Shown: piece by piece, positions 1 to 7,550 of the stretch | Layout: each line of letters starts with the position of its first letter | How positions within the stretch are numbered: the stretch's first letter is position 1 | Source of the DNA: Larix sibirica | Taxonomy: Eukaryota > Streptophyta > Pinopsida > Pinales > Pinaceae | Direction of reading: 5' to 3' | Length of the DNA stretch: 23,257 nt | Assembly (NCBI GenBank): GCA_004151065.3 | Contig: NWUY0300012843.1 | Coordinates: 5,388 to 28,644 of the forward strand | The notes under the pieces: generated by a model | The model's database searches: none | Told to the model about the DNA's origin: nothing | Seen by the model: only the letters and a program-made list of their open reading frames with translations | Translations under genes and position numbers: made by a program

Positions 1-105
1 AACCACAAAGGGTTTCTTGGAGTGATAACAGAACCATTCCTTAACACACCAACTTTTTTGGTGATTGTAGCTACCTGGTTTGATCCTCCTTTATTGGGAT
101 TTCAC
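1..105 (+). mobile_element. LINE fragment, left part (split by copia copy 1)
   Basis: This is the piece of a non-LTR retrotransposon lying upstream of copia copy 1. The text TTTTTTGGTGATTGTAGC and GGGATTTCAC aligns by eye with the C-terminal part of the LINE near 22130-22215 (TTTTGTTTGGTGACTCTAGG and GGGGATTTCTG). The LINE reading resumes after the copia target duplication at 7245, where the 3' end of the same family lies. No intact frame remains, and the 5' part lies outside the window. Confidence 0.6.
101..105. repeat. Target-site duplication of copia copy 1, left copy (TTCAC)
   Basis: TTCAC directly abuts the left end of the 3' LTR and is repeated exactly after the 5' LTR at 7240-7244. 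A 5-bp duplication is the usual size for Ty1/copia integrase. The match shows that everything between is one insertion despite the interrupted LTR. Confidence 0.85.
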
Positions 106-384
106 TATCATGGAAATCGAACACACAAAAAGACCAAGGAATAACTTGAAAGAGCTATCATGATTCATAATATCTTGCGTGATAATGAGAAAGTGAAAGC
201 TTTCTTATAAAGGTTTAGAATGAGATCGAGTCAATCCACTTTATGAATGTGGGATAGATCGATAAAAGCAATAAAGCAACTTAAGCAGAAAAACCTAAAA
301 TAAGCTAAAGTCATAAAGTGACTTTATTAAAGCCTAAATCTAAAATCTAATTGACCATTACATAAAGTAAGTTTTACTTTAACA
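106..384 (-). repeat. 3' LTR of copia copy 1
   Basis: This is a 279-bp LTR. On the minus strand it begins TGTTAAAGTAAAAC directly after the purine tract and ends ...CCATGATA at the TTCAC duplication. It aligns along its length with 6995-7239 and 18334-18588. A TATA-like TTTATAAG lies at 204-211. The 3' terminus is TA rather than the usual CA. Confidence 0.9.
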
Positions 385-393
385 CCCTCCCTT
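385..393 (-). other. Polypurine tract of copia copy 1
   Basis: AAGGGAGGG on the minus strand sits immediately before the TGTTAAAG start of the 3' LTR. This is the position and composition of a plus-strand primer. Copy 2 has TGGGAGAG at the same place (10503-10510). Confidence 0.85.
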
Positions 394-1160
394 AATGGTC
401 AATATACTGACTACACCAAGTTTCTCTCGAAATTTTACATGTTCTTCTGGACCCGATGACTTGGTGAAAATGTCTACAATTTGGTCCTATGTGGGATAGT
501 ACTGCAACTCAACAGCTCCATCTTCTGCAAGTTGTCAGATGAAGTGGCCATGTATCTCAACGTGCTTGGTGCGCTTGTGGAATACTGGATTCTTGGCTAG
601 CTTTAGCACCCCCTAATTGTCGCAGAGTAGGGATGTCAACTCTATCTATTGCATCTTCATATCTGAAAGCGTCCTCCTGATCCAAACTGCTTCATATGCT
701 CCTTTAATTATTCCTCGATATTCCGCTTCTGTCAATGAAAGTGCTATTGTGCTCTACTTCTTGTTGGTCCATGTGACTGCACCTGTGCCAAGGTTGAATA
801 CATATCTAGAGGTTGATTTCTTGTCATTCACACAACCTACCCAATCTAAATCTGTATATCCACACAACCTAGGATCTTTTCTTCTGTTGTACAAAATGCC
901 AAAGTCAAGTGTCCCTTTCACATATCTCAACACACACTTTGTTGCAATCAAATGCTCTACTTTTGGTGTTGTCGTGAATCTAGGAATGAATCTCACAACA
1001 TAACTCAAATGAGGCCTAGTGGTTATAATGTATATCAAGCTACCCACTGGTTTCCTGTACACTAACTCATTCACTGCCTTAGATTCAATCTTAGTTAAAA
1101 GTTTCAACCCTTCCTCCATAGGCGTAGACAAGATTTTGCAATCTATCATTCTAAATTTGT
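394..1160 (-). pseudogene. Copia copy 1 RNase H and Pol C-terminus (broken)
   Basis: This is the C-terminal third of copia Pol. The longest open stretch (1149-754) contains the RT-connection text ELVYRKPVGSLIYIITTRPH and the RNase H segment GYTDLDWVGCVNDKKSTSRY, where the D of YTDLDW is a metal ligand. Further on, across stop codons, AEYRGIIKGAYEAVWIRR, KLAKNPVFHKRTKHVEIH and VDIFTK are readable, as expected for copia up to the end of Pol just before the purine tract. Several in-frame stops make it non-functional. It is continuous with the RT upstream. Confidence 0.9.
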
Positions 1161-1171
1161 CAAGCGAAATC

Positions 1172-1840
1172 CTAGCATATTTTGATTGAGAAAAAAATGT
1201 TTCTACCTGTTTGCCAAACTTCTACACCCAGACAATAATGGAGGCCTCTATCAGTCATATCAAAATCTTTACTCATGTTTGATTTTATATGTTCAATCAT
1301 GTTTGCCTCGCTACCTGTGACGATGATATCATCTACATAAATGACTAGTAGGATGATATCATTACCATTGCTTTTAACATACAAGTTGGCATCTGAAAGA
1401 CTCCGTTTGAACCCCTGCTCAACTAAGTACCTGTCAATCTTTAAGTACCATGCCCTAGGTGCCTGCTTCAGGCCATATAGCGTTTTCTTTAACCTACAAA
1501 AAAAGTGCTCTTTTCTTGAAACTTCAAATCCTTGTGGTTGATACATACAGACCTCTTCCTCCAAATCTCCATTAAGGAAGCGCCCTTCACATTCATCTGA
1601 TGGACTTTCCAACCACACTATGCTGCCATGGCTAGAACAAAACGGGTGGTGCTCTTCTTTGTTGTAGGAACAAACATATCCTCATAATCAATGCCCTCTT
1701 GCTGAGAGAACCCTTTTTCTACCAACCATGCTTTGTACTTGTCAAGTGATCCNTTCCTTCTACTTGACCTTGTACACCCATTTGCATCCAATGGGCTTAT
1801 TCCCTAGTGGAAGTGCTGTGAGATCCCAAGTCTGAGTTTT
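1172..1840 (-). pseudogene. Copia copy 1 reverse transcriptase (broken)
   Basis: This is an RNA-dependent DNA polymerase (RVT_2 family). A 148-codon open stretch (1618-1172) reads GRFLNGDLEEEVCMYQPQGF, KTLYGLKQAPRAWYLKIDRY and VIYVDDIIVTGSEANM. The YVDD catalytic box is encoded at 1339-1328. Upstream (about 1840-1620), across a frameshift and an N at 1753, GSLDKYKAWLVEKGFSQQEG and DYEDMF give the fingers part. Downstream reading runs into stops near 1172. The active site is therefore conserved but the frame is broken. The 148-codon ORF should not be treated as a gene in its own right. Confidence 0.92.
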
Positions 1841-2219
1841 CATCAAACTTTCATGTTCAGCAATCATGGCCATGTCCAATTCACGTCTCCCTTTAACTTC
1901 ATCGAACACATGTGGCTCGAATACTTATTGAACATTGGCCATAAGAGCAAAGTTGACTGTGTTGGGTTTTTGTTTTCTCTTTTCTCACGATGATCGCCCC
2001 TCAATCATTTTGTTGCTCGAAGATCTCTGATGGTTTTGAGCCACCACTTGGGTGGTTGCATGTTATTTCCCTGGTTGGGAACCTCCCCACCATTAATAGG
2101 GCTGGAACTTACACCTATGTCCTTCGAATGTTGATTCGGGCTATATGGATTAGAAATTACTGGACTAGGTCTAGGGAACTCCTCAACATAATCATAATCT
2201 TCCTCGCCTTCAAGTGGAG

Positions 2220-3140
2220 CTATCTAATCTTAACATCAGAACCCTGAGCCATGATGGTTGGTTCCATGGTAATTTTGAACTCTGATGAAGAAGAATGGAA
2301 TGGTCTAGTTTCGTCATCAACTAAGACATCTCTACTATAGGTCACCTGATTGGTTCCCACATCAATCAACCTGTAGGATTTGTGATTGTCATTGTACCCT
2401 GGAAACATCAATTTCCATTTCTTAGGTTCTAGTTTGGTTCTCTTCTCATCAGGAATCCAGGCATATGTTGTTGAACCAAAAACCTTAAGATGGTTGACTC
2501 TGGGCTTACTCCTAGACCATGCTTCCTCAAGGGTCTTCTCCTTCACCGCCATCATGAGAGATTTATTTAGTAGATATACTACTATAATATTGCTTCAACC
2601 CAAAACTTGCTAGGAATAGACCTATTATGCATCATACATCTGGCCATCTATGTGACTATGCGGTTTTATTTCTCAACCACTCCATTCTACTGTGAAGTGT
2701 AGGGTGTGGTGTATTGTCTTTGTATCCCATGTTTAGCACAAAATATTTTAAATTCTTTGGAGAAAAATTCTCCCCATTATCAGACCTAAGAGTGGTTATT
2801 GGACAACCAAACTCTTTTTCTACTAATGCTTTGAAATTTTGAAACTCAGCAAATACTTTGGATTTTAACTTTAGAAAAGACACCCACATTTTTCTACTAT
2901 AGTTATCGACAAATAATAGAAAATACCTGGCACTAGTGATTGATGTCGTGTTCATTGGTCCACAAATGTCTACATGAACTAGCTGAAGGACTTTGCTTGC
3001 TCTCCAAGCATTTCATTCATCAAATGGCGTCCTATGTTGCTTCCCTTCCGGGCAAGGTCCACATACTCCCTGAATCTTCTTTTGGATATCTGGAAGTCAA
3101 TCTACTAGATTCTCTTGGGCCAATTGAGAGAGGTAGGTGA
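2220..3140 (-). pseudogene. Copia copy 1 integrase core and C-terminal region (broken)
   Basis: This is a retroviral-type DDE integrase. The open piece 2955-2656 reads SARYFLLFVDNYSRKMWVSF and ITTLRSDNGENFSP, carrying the two aspartates. The third acidic residue lies in another frame at about 2700-2670 (TPYTSQ, stop, NGVVEK), so a frameshift separates it. The piece 2555-2220 (KVFGSTTYAWIPDEKRTKLE) is the post-core region before RT. Upstream at about 3140-3000 the reading LSQLAQENLVD and VCGPCPEGKQHRTPF is the gag-pre-integrase tail. Multiple stops are present. Copy 2 carries the same region with a SINE inserted. Confidence 0.9.
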
Positions 3141-3600
3141 GGTTGAGACACCCATACTACTAATGCCAGAGTATAGTGATGTCTAAACCACTCTTAGTTG
3201 CTAAGGCATGCTCCTTGACTTGTTGACTGTAGACTAGTCGAAATAATCCATGGTCCTCCACACCATGTGCAATGGTCTATTGGTTCTCTTTGTTAACTAT
3301 ATAGCATTTGTGATTGCTAAAGTTGACAAAAAGTTGAGGATAATGCCTCATAATCTGACTAACGAAGAGCAAATTAAGCTCCATTCCCAACAGATAATGC
3401 ACATTGAGGAAAACAAGTATGTTTCCTCCAAAGGAAATCTGAACATTTTCTTTCCCAAGGACTGTGTACTCTTCACCATCACCGAAAATCACTAAGTCTT
3501 TGGAGACACTGGGAGTGTACTCTGTGAACCCATCTTGCATGTTGGTGAAATGGTGAGATACACCCGAATTGATGTACCAAGTAGATTTTTGGGGTTAGTT
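3141..3600 (-). pseudogene. Copia copy 1 aspartic protease and gag-pre-integrase region (broken)
   Basis: The protease begins at about 3590 with WYINSGVSHHFTNMQDGFTE. In copia proteases this box is WY(I/L)DSGAS, so the catalytic Asp is replaced by Asn (codon AAT, complement of 3568-3570). The open piece 3540-3277 continues with TPSVSKDLVIFGDGEEYTVL and NVHYLLGMELNLLFVSQIM, typical of the protease-to-gag-pre-integrase stretch. It is followed by the remnant of the LWHxRxGHL region (about 3180-3130). Copy 2 keeps the Asp but has a stop directly after it. Confidence 0.88.
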
Positions 3601-3689
3601 GTTGGTTGCTTAGCCATGAAGGCATATAGAAGGATAACTCCTTCTCCTTTGTGTGTTCTGCAACATGATCCTTCTACTGAGGCCCTCCC

Positions 3690-4483
3690 TGGTTGGTTTT
3701 CTCGTCAACCAAGCCCTTTCTGCAAAACTTCTTCATATGGCCAATCTTGCCACAGTAGTGACAAATGATGGTCTTCTGACTCTTTGTGGAATCCTCTTTG
3801 TTGCCATGTCCTTTCTTCTTGCCCCATTTACCTTTTCCCTTGAAATTGGTGGCAAAGGCCTATTCTGAACTCTCTATTGTACTATTACTTTCGAACTGTG
3901 TCTTCCATCTGTCCTGCTGTAAGAGCTTGTGGCATAGCTCATCGAACTTCAGGTCAACATCCATAGAAGTAATGTTCATACTCTCAGAGTCTCAATGAAG
4001 TGCTCATAAGCACATGGTAATCTTTTCGGCGTGATTACCACCAAATCTTCCTCTTCCATCTTGCGCTCAATGCCAACTGTTCTCGGATATCCTTGATCTT
4101 GAGAAAGTGCTCCTATAATGAGGCACCCTCATCCATCGTGGTCGAGAAAAACATGTTCTTCAGAAAGAAGGCTAGGCTTTTGTCCGAGTCTCATGCAAAT
4201 CTTTCAACTGCTTCCAAATGGCAACTGAAGTCTTTCTGGTTTGGATCTCAAGAAGCATAGCATCTATCATGGACAACTTAAGCAGCATTACTGCTTCTTT
4301 GTCTCTCTCATCAAACTTATCTCGGTCTTTACCCGCAACCATGGGGTGAGTTTCCTTACCAAGGACAATGTTACTCAAGCACATGTACTCAAAGATGGCC
4401 AACATACAATGCTTCCATGTATTATAGTTCTTGCCAAAGAACCTTTGGCTCGCCTCCAACATGATGTTGGGCAAAGAAATCAT
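3690..4483 (-). pseudogene. Copia copy 1 gag (broken) with an intact zinc knuckle
   Basis: This is the capsid/nucleocapsid gene. The frame from the ATG at 4483 gives 103 residues including YNTWKHCMLAIFEYMCLSNI and DKFDERDKEAVMLLKLS, typical copia Gag, before a stop. Past frameshifts (about 4170-3780) KEHFLKIKDIRE-like and MDVDLKFDELCHKLL text is readable. The nucleocapsid knuckle CHYCGKIGHMKKFC (C-x2-C-x4-H-x4-C) is intact at 3763-3722. The start at 4483 is supported because copy 2 aligns there, although its codon is ACG. A 15-base direct repeat lies around the start. Confidence 0.9.
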
Positions 4484-4516
4484 ACTAATAAGTCAAGAAG
4501 CCATACTAATAAGTCA
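4481..4516 (-). repeat. 15-bp direct repeat at the copia gag start
   Basis: TGACTTATTAGTATG (minus strand) occurs twice, at 4516-4502 and 4495-4481. The copies are 21 bp apart and each ends in ATG. Translation from the upstream ATG stops after three codons, so the duplication creates a decoy start ahead of the true gag ATG. Confidence 0.8.
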
Positions 4517-5113
4517 CAAATGTGCTAAAAAATACAGAAATAGAGAAAAATAGTGGGAAAATACCTGGAAAACCCTTGTATATTGGCTATAGATCGCTGT
4601 AGCAGCCATGTATCGCTGGTCAACAGATAGATTTCTGATCAATCTGTTGTCAGACAGCCCCAAAACACACAAATCTAGGCAGATCCGCTCACAAACAGCT
4701 TCATAAACCCTCGATCTGTAATCAAACAGTTGAAAAACTTGCTAATCTAAGCAGATATGCTCACAAAACAGCTGAAAGACAGGCAAATCAGCCCCAAAAT
4801 AAATTATTTCTTCGTAAAATCGCTGAAAATCATAATATTGGCAAGTAAATCATTCAAATGTGCAAATCTGGGCACCAATTCAATCAAGAACGCGTTCAAT
4901 TTGATCACAAACTGCTAAATTGGACAAATTGATGGTCAAAATCGATAATATTGAGCCAATTGATCAACTGTAAGACTGAATTTCACTTCCGTACGACTGT
5001 ACATCTCAAATGGTGTATCAATTTAAGTTTCCATACGACTGTATAGTTTAATGGCGGTTGAAAACTATAATCAAGCGATCCATACAACCTAGCAGCTGTG
5101 TACAGCTGGAGGC

Positions 5114-5220
5114 TTAAGAAATTGTACAACAGTTGTGTAATCGATCTGCACGGCGACTGAATCGAGTTGTACAACAACTGAATCAATTTGTATGGCTGCT
5201 AAATCGATCTGTATGGTGCG
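5114..5220. repeat. Degenerate 21-22-bp tandem repeat, about five units
   Basis: Consecutive units share the pattern TGAATCGATCTGTATGGCNGC. Clear boundaries fall at 5136, 5158, 5179 and 5200, with a weaker unit from about 5114. It lies in the copia leader. The matching part of copy 2 shows only faint similarity. Confidence 0.65.
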
Positions 5221-5512
5221 GGATGGATGGCAGCTACACTTTTTCTCTCTTTTTTTTTAAATATGGCCTCTCAAAAAATTAAGAAGGTACAGCCCCTTAA
5301 AAAAATCAAACTTGATTTTTAGAACCTAACTTAAAACTGAAAAAAAAAATCAATCCTGGCTTTAAAACTGCAAAATAAATCGATCCTAGTTTCAACTTAT
5401 TTGGAACCCTTTTTGGCTCTTTGAATGTGCTACGCTAGCGATCCCTTGATCCGTCTCTGTCCTAGCAATCCCTAGGTCTTCACACTCTCCACATCTCCAA
5501 GGCTCTAATCGA

Positions 5513-5531
5513 GCTCTTATAAGTTATACCA
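5513..5531 (-). other. Primer-binding-like site, copia copy 1 (atypical)
   Basis: Directly inside the 5' LTR the minus strand reads TGGTATAACTTATAAGAGC. The first six bases match the complement of the initiator tRNA-Met 3' end (TGGTATCAGAGC), and AGAGC recurs seven bases later. Copy 2 has TGGTAC followed by different sequence. Which tRNA primes the element is not clear. Confidence 0.5.
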
Positions 5532-5580
5532 TATCACTGAAATCAAACACATAAAGAGACCAAGTAATAGCTTGAAAGCT
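5532..5580 (-). repeat. 5' LTR of copia copy 1, inner fragment
   Basis: These are the 49 bases of the LTR next to the primer-binding site, matching 106-156 of the 3' LTR. Similarity breaks off at 5580 where the 1.4-kb insert begins. The LTR resumes at 6995 after repeating about 24 bases. Confidence 0.85.
5557..5580. repeat. 24-bp direct repeat flanking the insert, left copy
   Basis: AGACCAAGTAATAGCTTGAA... here is repeated with a few changes at 6995-7020 (AGACCAAGAAATAACTTAGA...). It brackets the segment 5581-6994. It is longer than a usual transposase duplication. Confidence 0.75.
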
Positions 5581-5589
5581 AAGTTGAAT

Positions 5590-5693
5590 GATACGGGGAA
5601 ACGGAAATGTGTATCCGATACGGAAACGCATTGGAAACGTGACCCCCCAAAATTTAGGAAACGGGGAAACGCGATATATATATATATATATAA
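5590..5693. repeat. GAAACG-rich block followed by a TA microsatellite
   Basis: GAAACG occurs five times between about 5598 and 5672 (for example ATACGGGGAAACGG and GATACGGAAACGC), followed directly by about ten TA units (5674-5693). It is compositionally unlike its surroundings. I do not recognise the family. Confidence 0.6.
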
Positions 5694-6299
5694 ATTAGCA
5701 AGGACATTAAAAATTAAATNNTTAAGCCAGAGTCTTGGAATTCAACTTACAAAATTAATCCCTGGAGTAAAATGCTTGTGAATGATATATTATATGTTAT
5801 GTTTAAAAATGAATACAAAAGATGTCTTTTTCATTGGACTACTCTTTAGCTTGGGTCCAGGAAAGAAAGGTATTCTGAAGCTGGGTTCATAGATAGAGAG
5901 ATAGTCGATGGTTTTATTTCAGGTTGATACACTAGTCTGCCACATTTTCTTACGTGACCTGCTTGAAGTATATGAACTTGTTGTTTGTCCATACCATTTT
6001 CTTACACAACCTTTTTGGTGTATAAGAACTTGATAATCTATTGGTAGGGTTTTTAAAAATTTAAAGTTTTGCATTCACTTTAAGTTATCTGGGGCTTAGA
6101 CTATTGTTAACACTATACATAGTATTGTACAGTATTTGAGTTATCCTTACTGATATTTTATACGCCATTTATCTATCTCAGTTTTTATACAAATTTCAGT
6201 CATCATTTGTGAAAGTTGAATGTGATGTATCTTTGAATAATAAAATATTCACGAAGTATATGTTGAATGTTATCCATTGGGATTTTACCAGATCTTTTT

Positions 6300-6909
6300 T
6301 ATTGTTGGAGGATATAGGTACATTCATAATGAATACCTCTCTTTTCCAAGAAAAAAACACTAGAATTCATAATTTTTTAGTTTTAATGTGGGATGGGATG
6401 AACATGGTATCTTTGGGCATATCAAGTGTATGATGTGCAGCTAGACATAATGACCTTTGCAAAACCTCTTGCTAGAGTTTTACCTATTGGTGTTGTTCTG
6501 ATAATAAATAAGGTGATTGGAGCTATAGGTCTGGGGGATCATGGAAGTACTTTTGCTAGAGGTCCTCTTATTTGTCATGCTACCCATCCAGTGTTTGCTA
6601 GAATTCAAGCACCCAGGTTTCTAGAACTTGTGACTAGTAAGGGGTAGTGTTTAGGTCGTTTACTAATTGGAAAACTTGGGATAAATGCTTGTGTAAATTA
6701 AATTCAAGGTTGACGTCTACATGTGGGTGTTGAGTTTGATGTTCCTGCTGCTCCTATGGTTGATGTGCCCTATGTGGTAGCCTATTGATTATATTCTCAG
6801 GCTTGCACCACCTCTTATTATTTCACAAGAAGAGTTGGAATAGGCAATTGACATTCTATCAACATGCATTTGGGCTTTGGATGAACAAAATAGCACGAGT
6901 GGTTCATAG
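6300..6909 (+). pseudogene. Acetylornithine aminotransferase pseudogene (3' half)
   Basis: The functional family (ArgD; a plastid enzyme in plants) is a PLP enzyme transferring an amino group from N-acetylornithine to 2-oxoglutarate in arginine synthesis. In one frame (codons at positions divisible by 3) 6408-6644 reads YLWAYQVYDVQLDIMTFAKP, LPIGVVLIINKVIGAIGLGD and HGSTFARGPLICHA. The AK of TFAKP is the PLP-lysine, codon 6462-6464. The frame continues past stops as LLIGKLGINACV and HVGVEFDVPAAPMVD. After a frameshift and a missing TAGKGDVVR-like stretch, 6802-6909 gives LAPPLIISQEELE and AIDILSTCIWALDEQ, ending at TAG. Stops at 6384, 6399, 6645, 6699, 6711 and 6841 kill it. Sequence at about 6300-6380 resembles GGIY...FLQ and LLIFDEV but is badly decayed. 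No N-terminal half is visible. Confidence 0.86.
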
Positions 6910-6994
6910 GAATGTTACAAAATTACAATTCAAATGCTCAATTGAATATAGGAATTTGAGATATATGTAGTGAAATTCAAATTTTATGTACTAT

Positions 6995-7239
6995 AGACCA
7001 AGAAATAACTTAGAAGAGTTATCATAATGTATTGCATACATGAGAAAGCAAAATCTTTCTTATATAGGGTTACAATGAGGTCGAGTCAATTCACTTTATG
7101 AATGTGGGATAGACCAATAAAAGCAATAAAGCAACTCAAGCATAAAAACCTAAAATAAACTAAAGTCATAACGTGACTTTATTAAAGCCTAAGTCTAATA
7201 TCTAATTGACCATTACATAAAGTAAATTTTACTTTAACA
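6995..7239 (-). repeat. 5' LTR of copia copy 1, outer fragment
   Basis: This is the remaining 245 bases of the 5' LTR, aligning with 131-384 and 18359-18588 and ending at TGTTAAAG (minus strand) beside TTCAC. A good TATA box, TATATAAG, lies at 7066-7059 on the minus strand. This would be the element promoter, now cut off from its genes by the insert. Confidence 0.9.
7059..7066 (-). promoter_or_regulatory. LTR TATA box, copia copy 1
   Basis: TATATAAG on the minus strand is followed by an AAAG-rich stretch, and it is conserved in copy 2 (18431-18424). In the 3' LTR it has drifted to TTTATAAG. Its position within the LTR fits the start of retroelement transcription. Confidence 0.55.
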
Positions 7240-7244
7240 TTCAC
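7240..7244. repeat. Target-site duplication of copia copy 1, right copy (TTCAC)
   Basis: This is an exact repeat of 101-105, immediately outside the 5' LTR end. LINE sequence resumes right after it. Confidence 0.85.
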
Positions 7245-7550
7245 AGTGCTTGAAAGTCTGCTCTATTTACCCTTTGAAGATTAGGTGTAGCTTTGTTTTC
7301 AAGCATGAGGTTAGTTCTTTGCTTACTTTTTGTACCATGTGGCATAATGAGGTATGTCACCAATTGTTGGCTAAGGGTGCTTTATTGATAAGAGATACAA
7401 TCATTAGATGTAGTAGCCTATTCAGATTTTATAGCTGCACTAGTAGTCTTAAGGAAAGGATATAAGTTATATTGTATATACCCTTCCACATTTTGATTCG
7501 CTATTTGTAAATACTTTTATGTAAATATAAGACATATTTTCCAAAAAAAA
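7245..7550 (+). mobile_element. LINE 3' end (right part of the split LINE)
   Basis: This is the 3' terminus of the LINE begun at 1-105. The reading PLKIRCSFVFKHEVSSLLTF and MWHNEVCHQLLAKGALL matches KIQCKCAFENVVSTLSTF and MWRDEVHMQLLAQ of the LINE at 22220-22330. Both share an AGGA(A)AGGATATAA...ATACCCTT 3' untranslated part and finish in an A-run (7541-7549 here, 22502-22511 there). The run marks the reverse-transcription start end of a non-LTR element. The coding text has stops and gaps. Confidence 0.8.

Larger units (their letters stand above)
4517..5531 (-). other. Copia copy 1 untranslated leader with degenerate repeats
   Basis: This is the roughly 1-kb region between the 5' LTR and gag, with no supportable coding. 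It contains a diverged pair of AATCTAGGCAGAT-type segments 72 bp apart (4672 and 4744) and the 21-bp array at 5114-5220. The LTR-proximal part (about 5410-5530, GCTACGCTAGCGATCCCTTG) is well conserved in copy 2 at about 18225-18330, so it belongs to the element. Confidence 0.7.
5581..6994 (+). other. 1.4-kb foreign insert in the copia 5' LTR carrying a gene fragment
   Basis: This segment is absent from the 3' LTR and from copy 2's LTR. It starts with a GAAACG-rich block and a TA microsatellite (5590-5693), continues with AT-rich, intron-like DNA (5700-6190, NN at 5720-5721), and ends with the 3' half of an acetylornithine aminotransferase gene (about 6300-6909) plus about 85 bases of trailing sequence. 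No terminal inverted repeats and no poly(A) tail are visible at either end. A genomic fragment copied in during break repair is the simplest reading. A processed mRNA copy is less likely. Confidence 0.75.
106..7239 (-). mobile_element. Ty1/copia retrotransposon, copy 1, with an interrupted 5' LTR
   Basis: This is a degenerate copia element read on the minus strand: 5' LTR (7239-6995 and 5580-5532), primer-binding-like site, leader (5531-4484), gag, protease, integrase, RT, RNase H, purine tract and 3' LTR (384-106). The GAG-PR-INT-RT-RH order is diagnostic of copia. Exact TTCAC repeats flank both ends. Every domain carries stops or frameshifts, so the copy is dead. A 1.4-kb foreign segment (5581-6994) splits the 5' LTR. 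By eye the two LTRs differ at roughly 7% of positions over 150 bases, which indicates an old insertion. A second copy of the family lies at 10401-18588 in the same orientation. Confidence 0.93.

Noticed and set aside
617-1003. 128-codon plus-strand ORF
   Set aside because: Antisense shadow of the copia RNase H region, which has clear family motifs on the minus strand.
1172-1618. 148-codon open frame as an independent gene
   Set aside because: It is the YVDD-bearing part of copia reverse transcriptase, flanked by the rest of the polyprotein in other frames.
6209-6433. 74-codon ORF as the aminotransferase frame
   Set aside because: The family text runs in another frame (codons at positions divisible by 3); this ORF is only partly overlapping chance reading.
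6995-7239. Independent solo copia LTR
   Set aside because: The TTCAC duplication pairs it with the element starting at 106, and its missing inner part is at 5532-5580.
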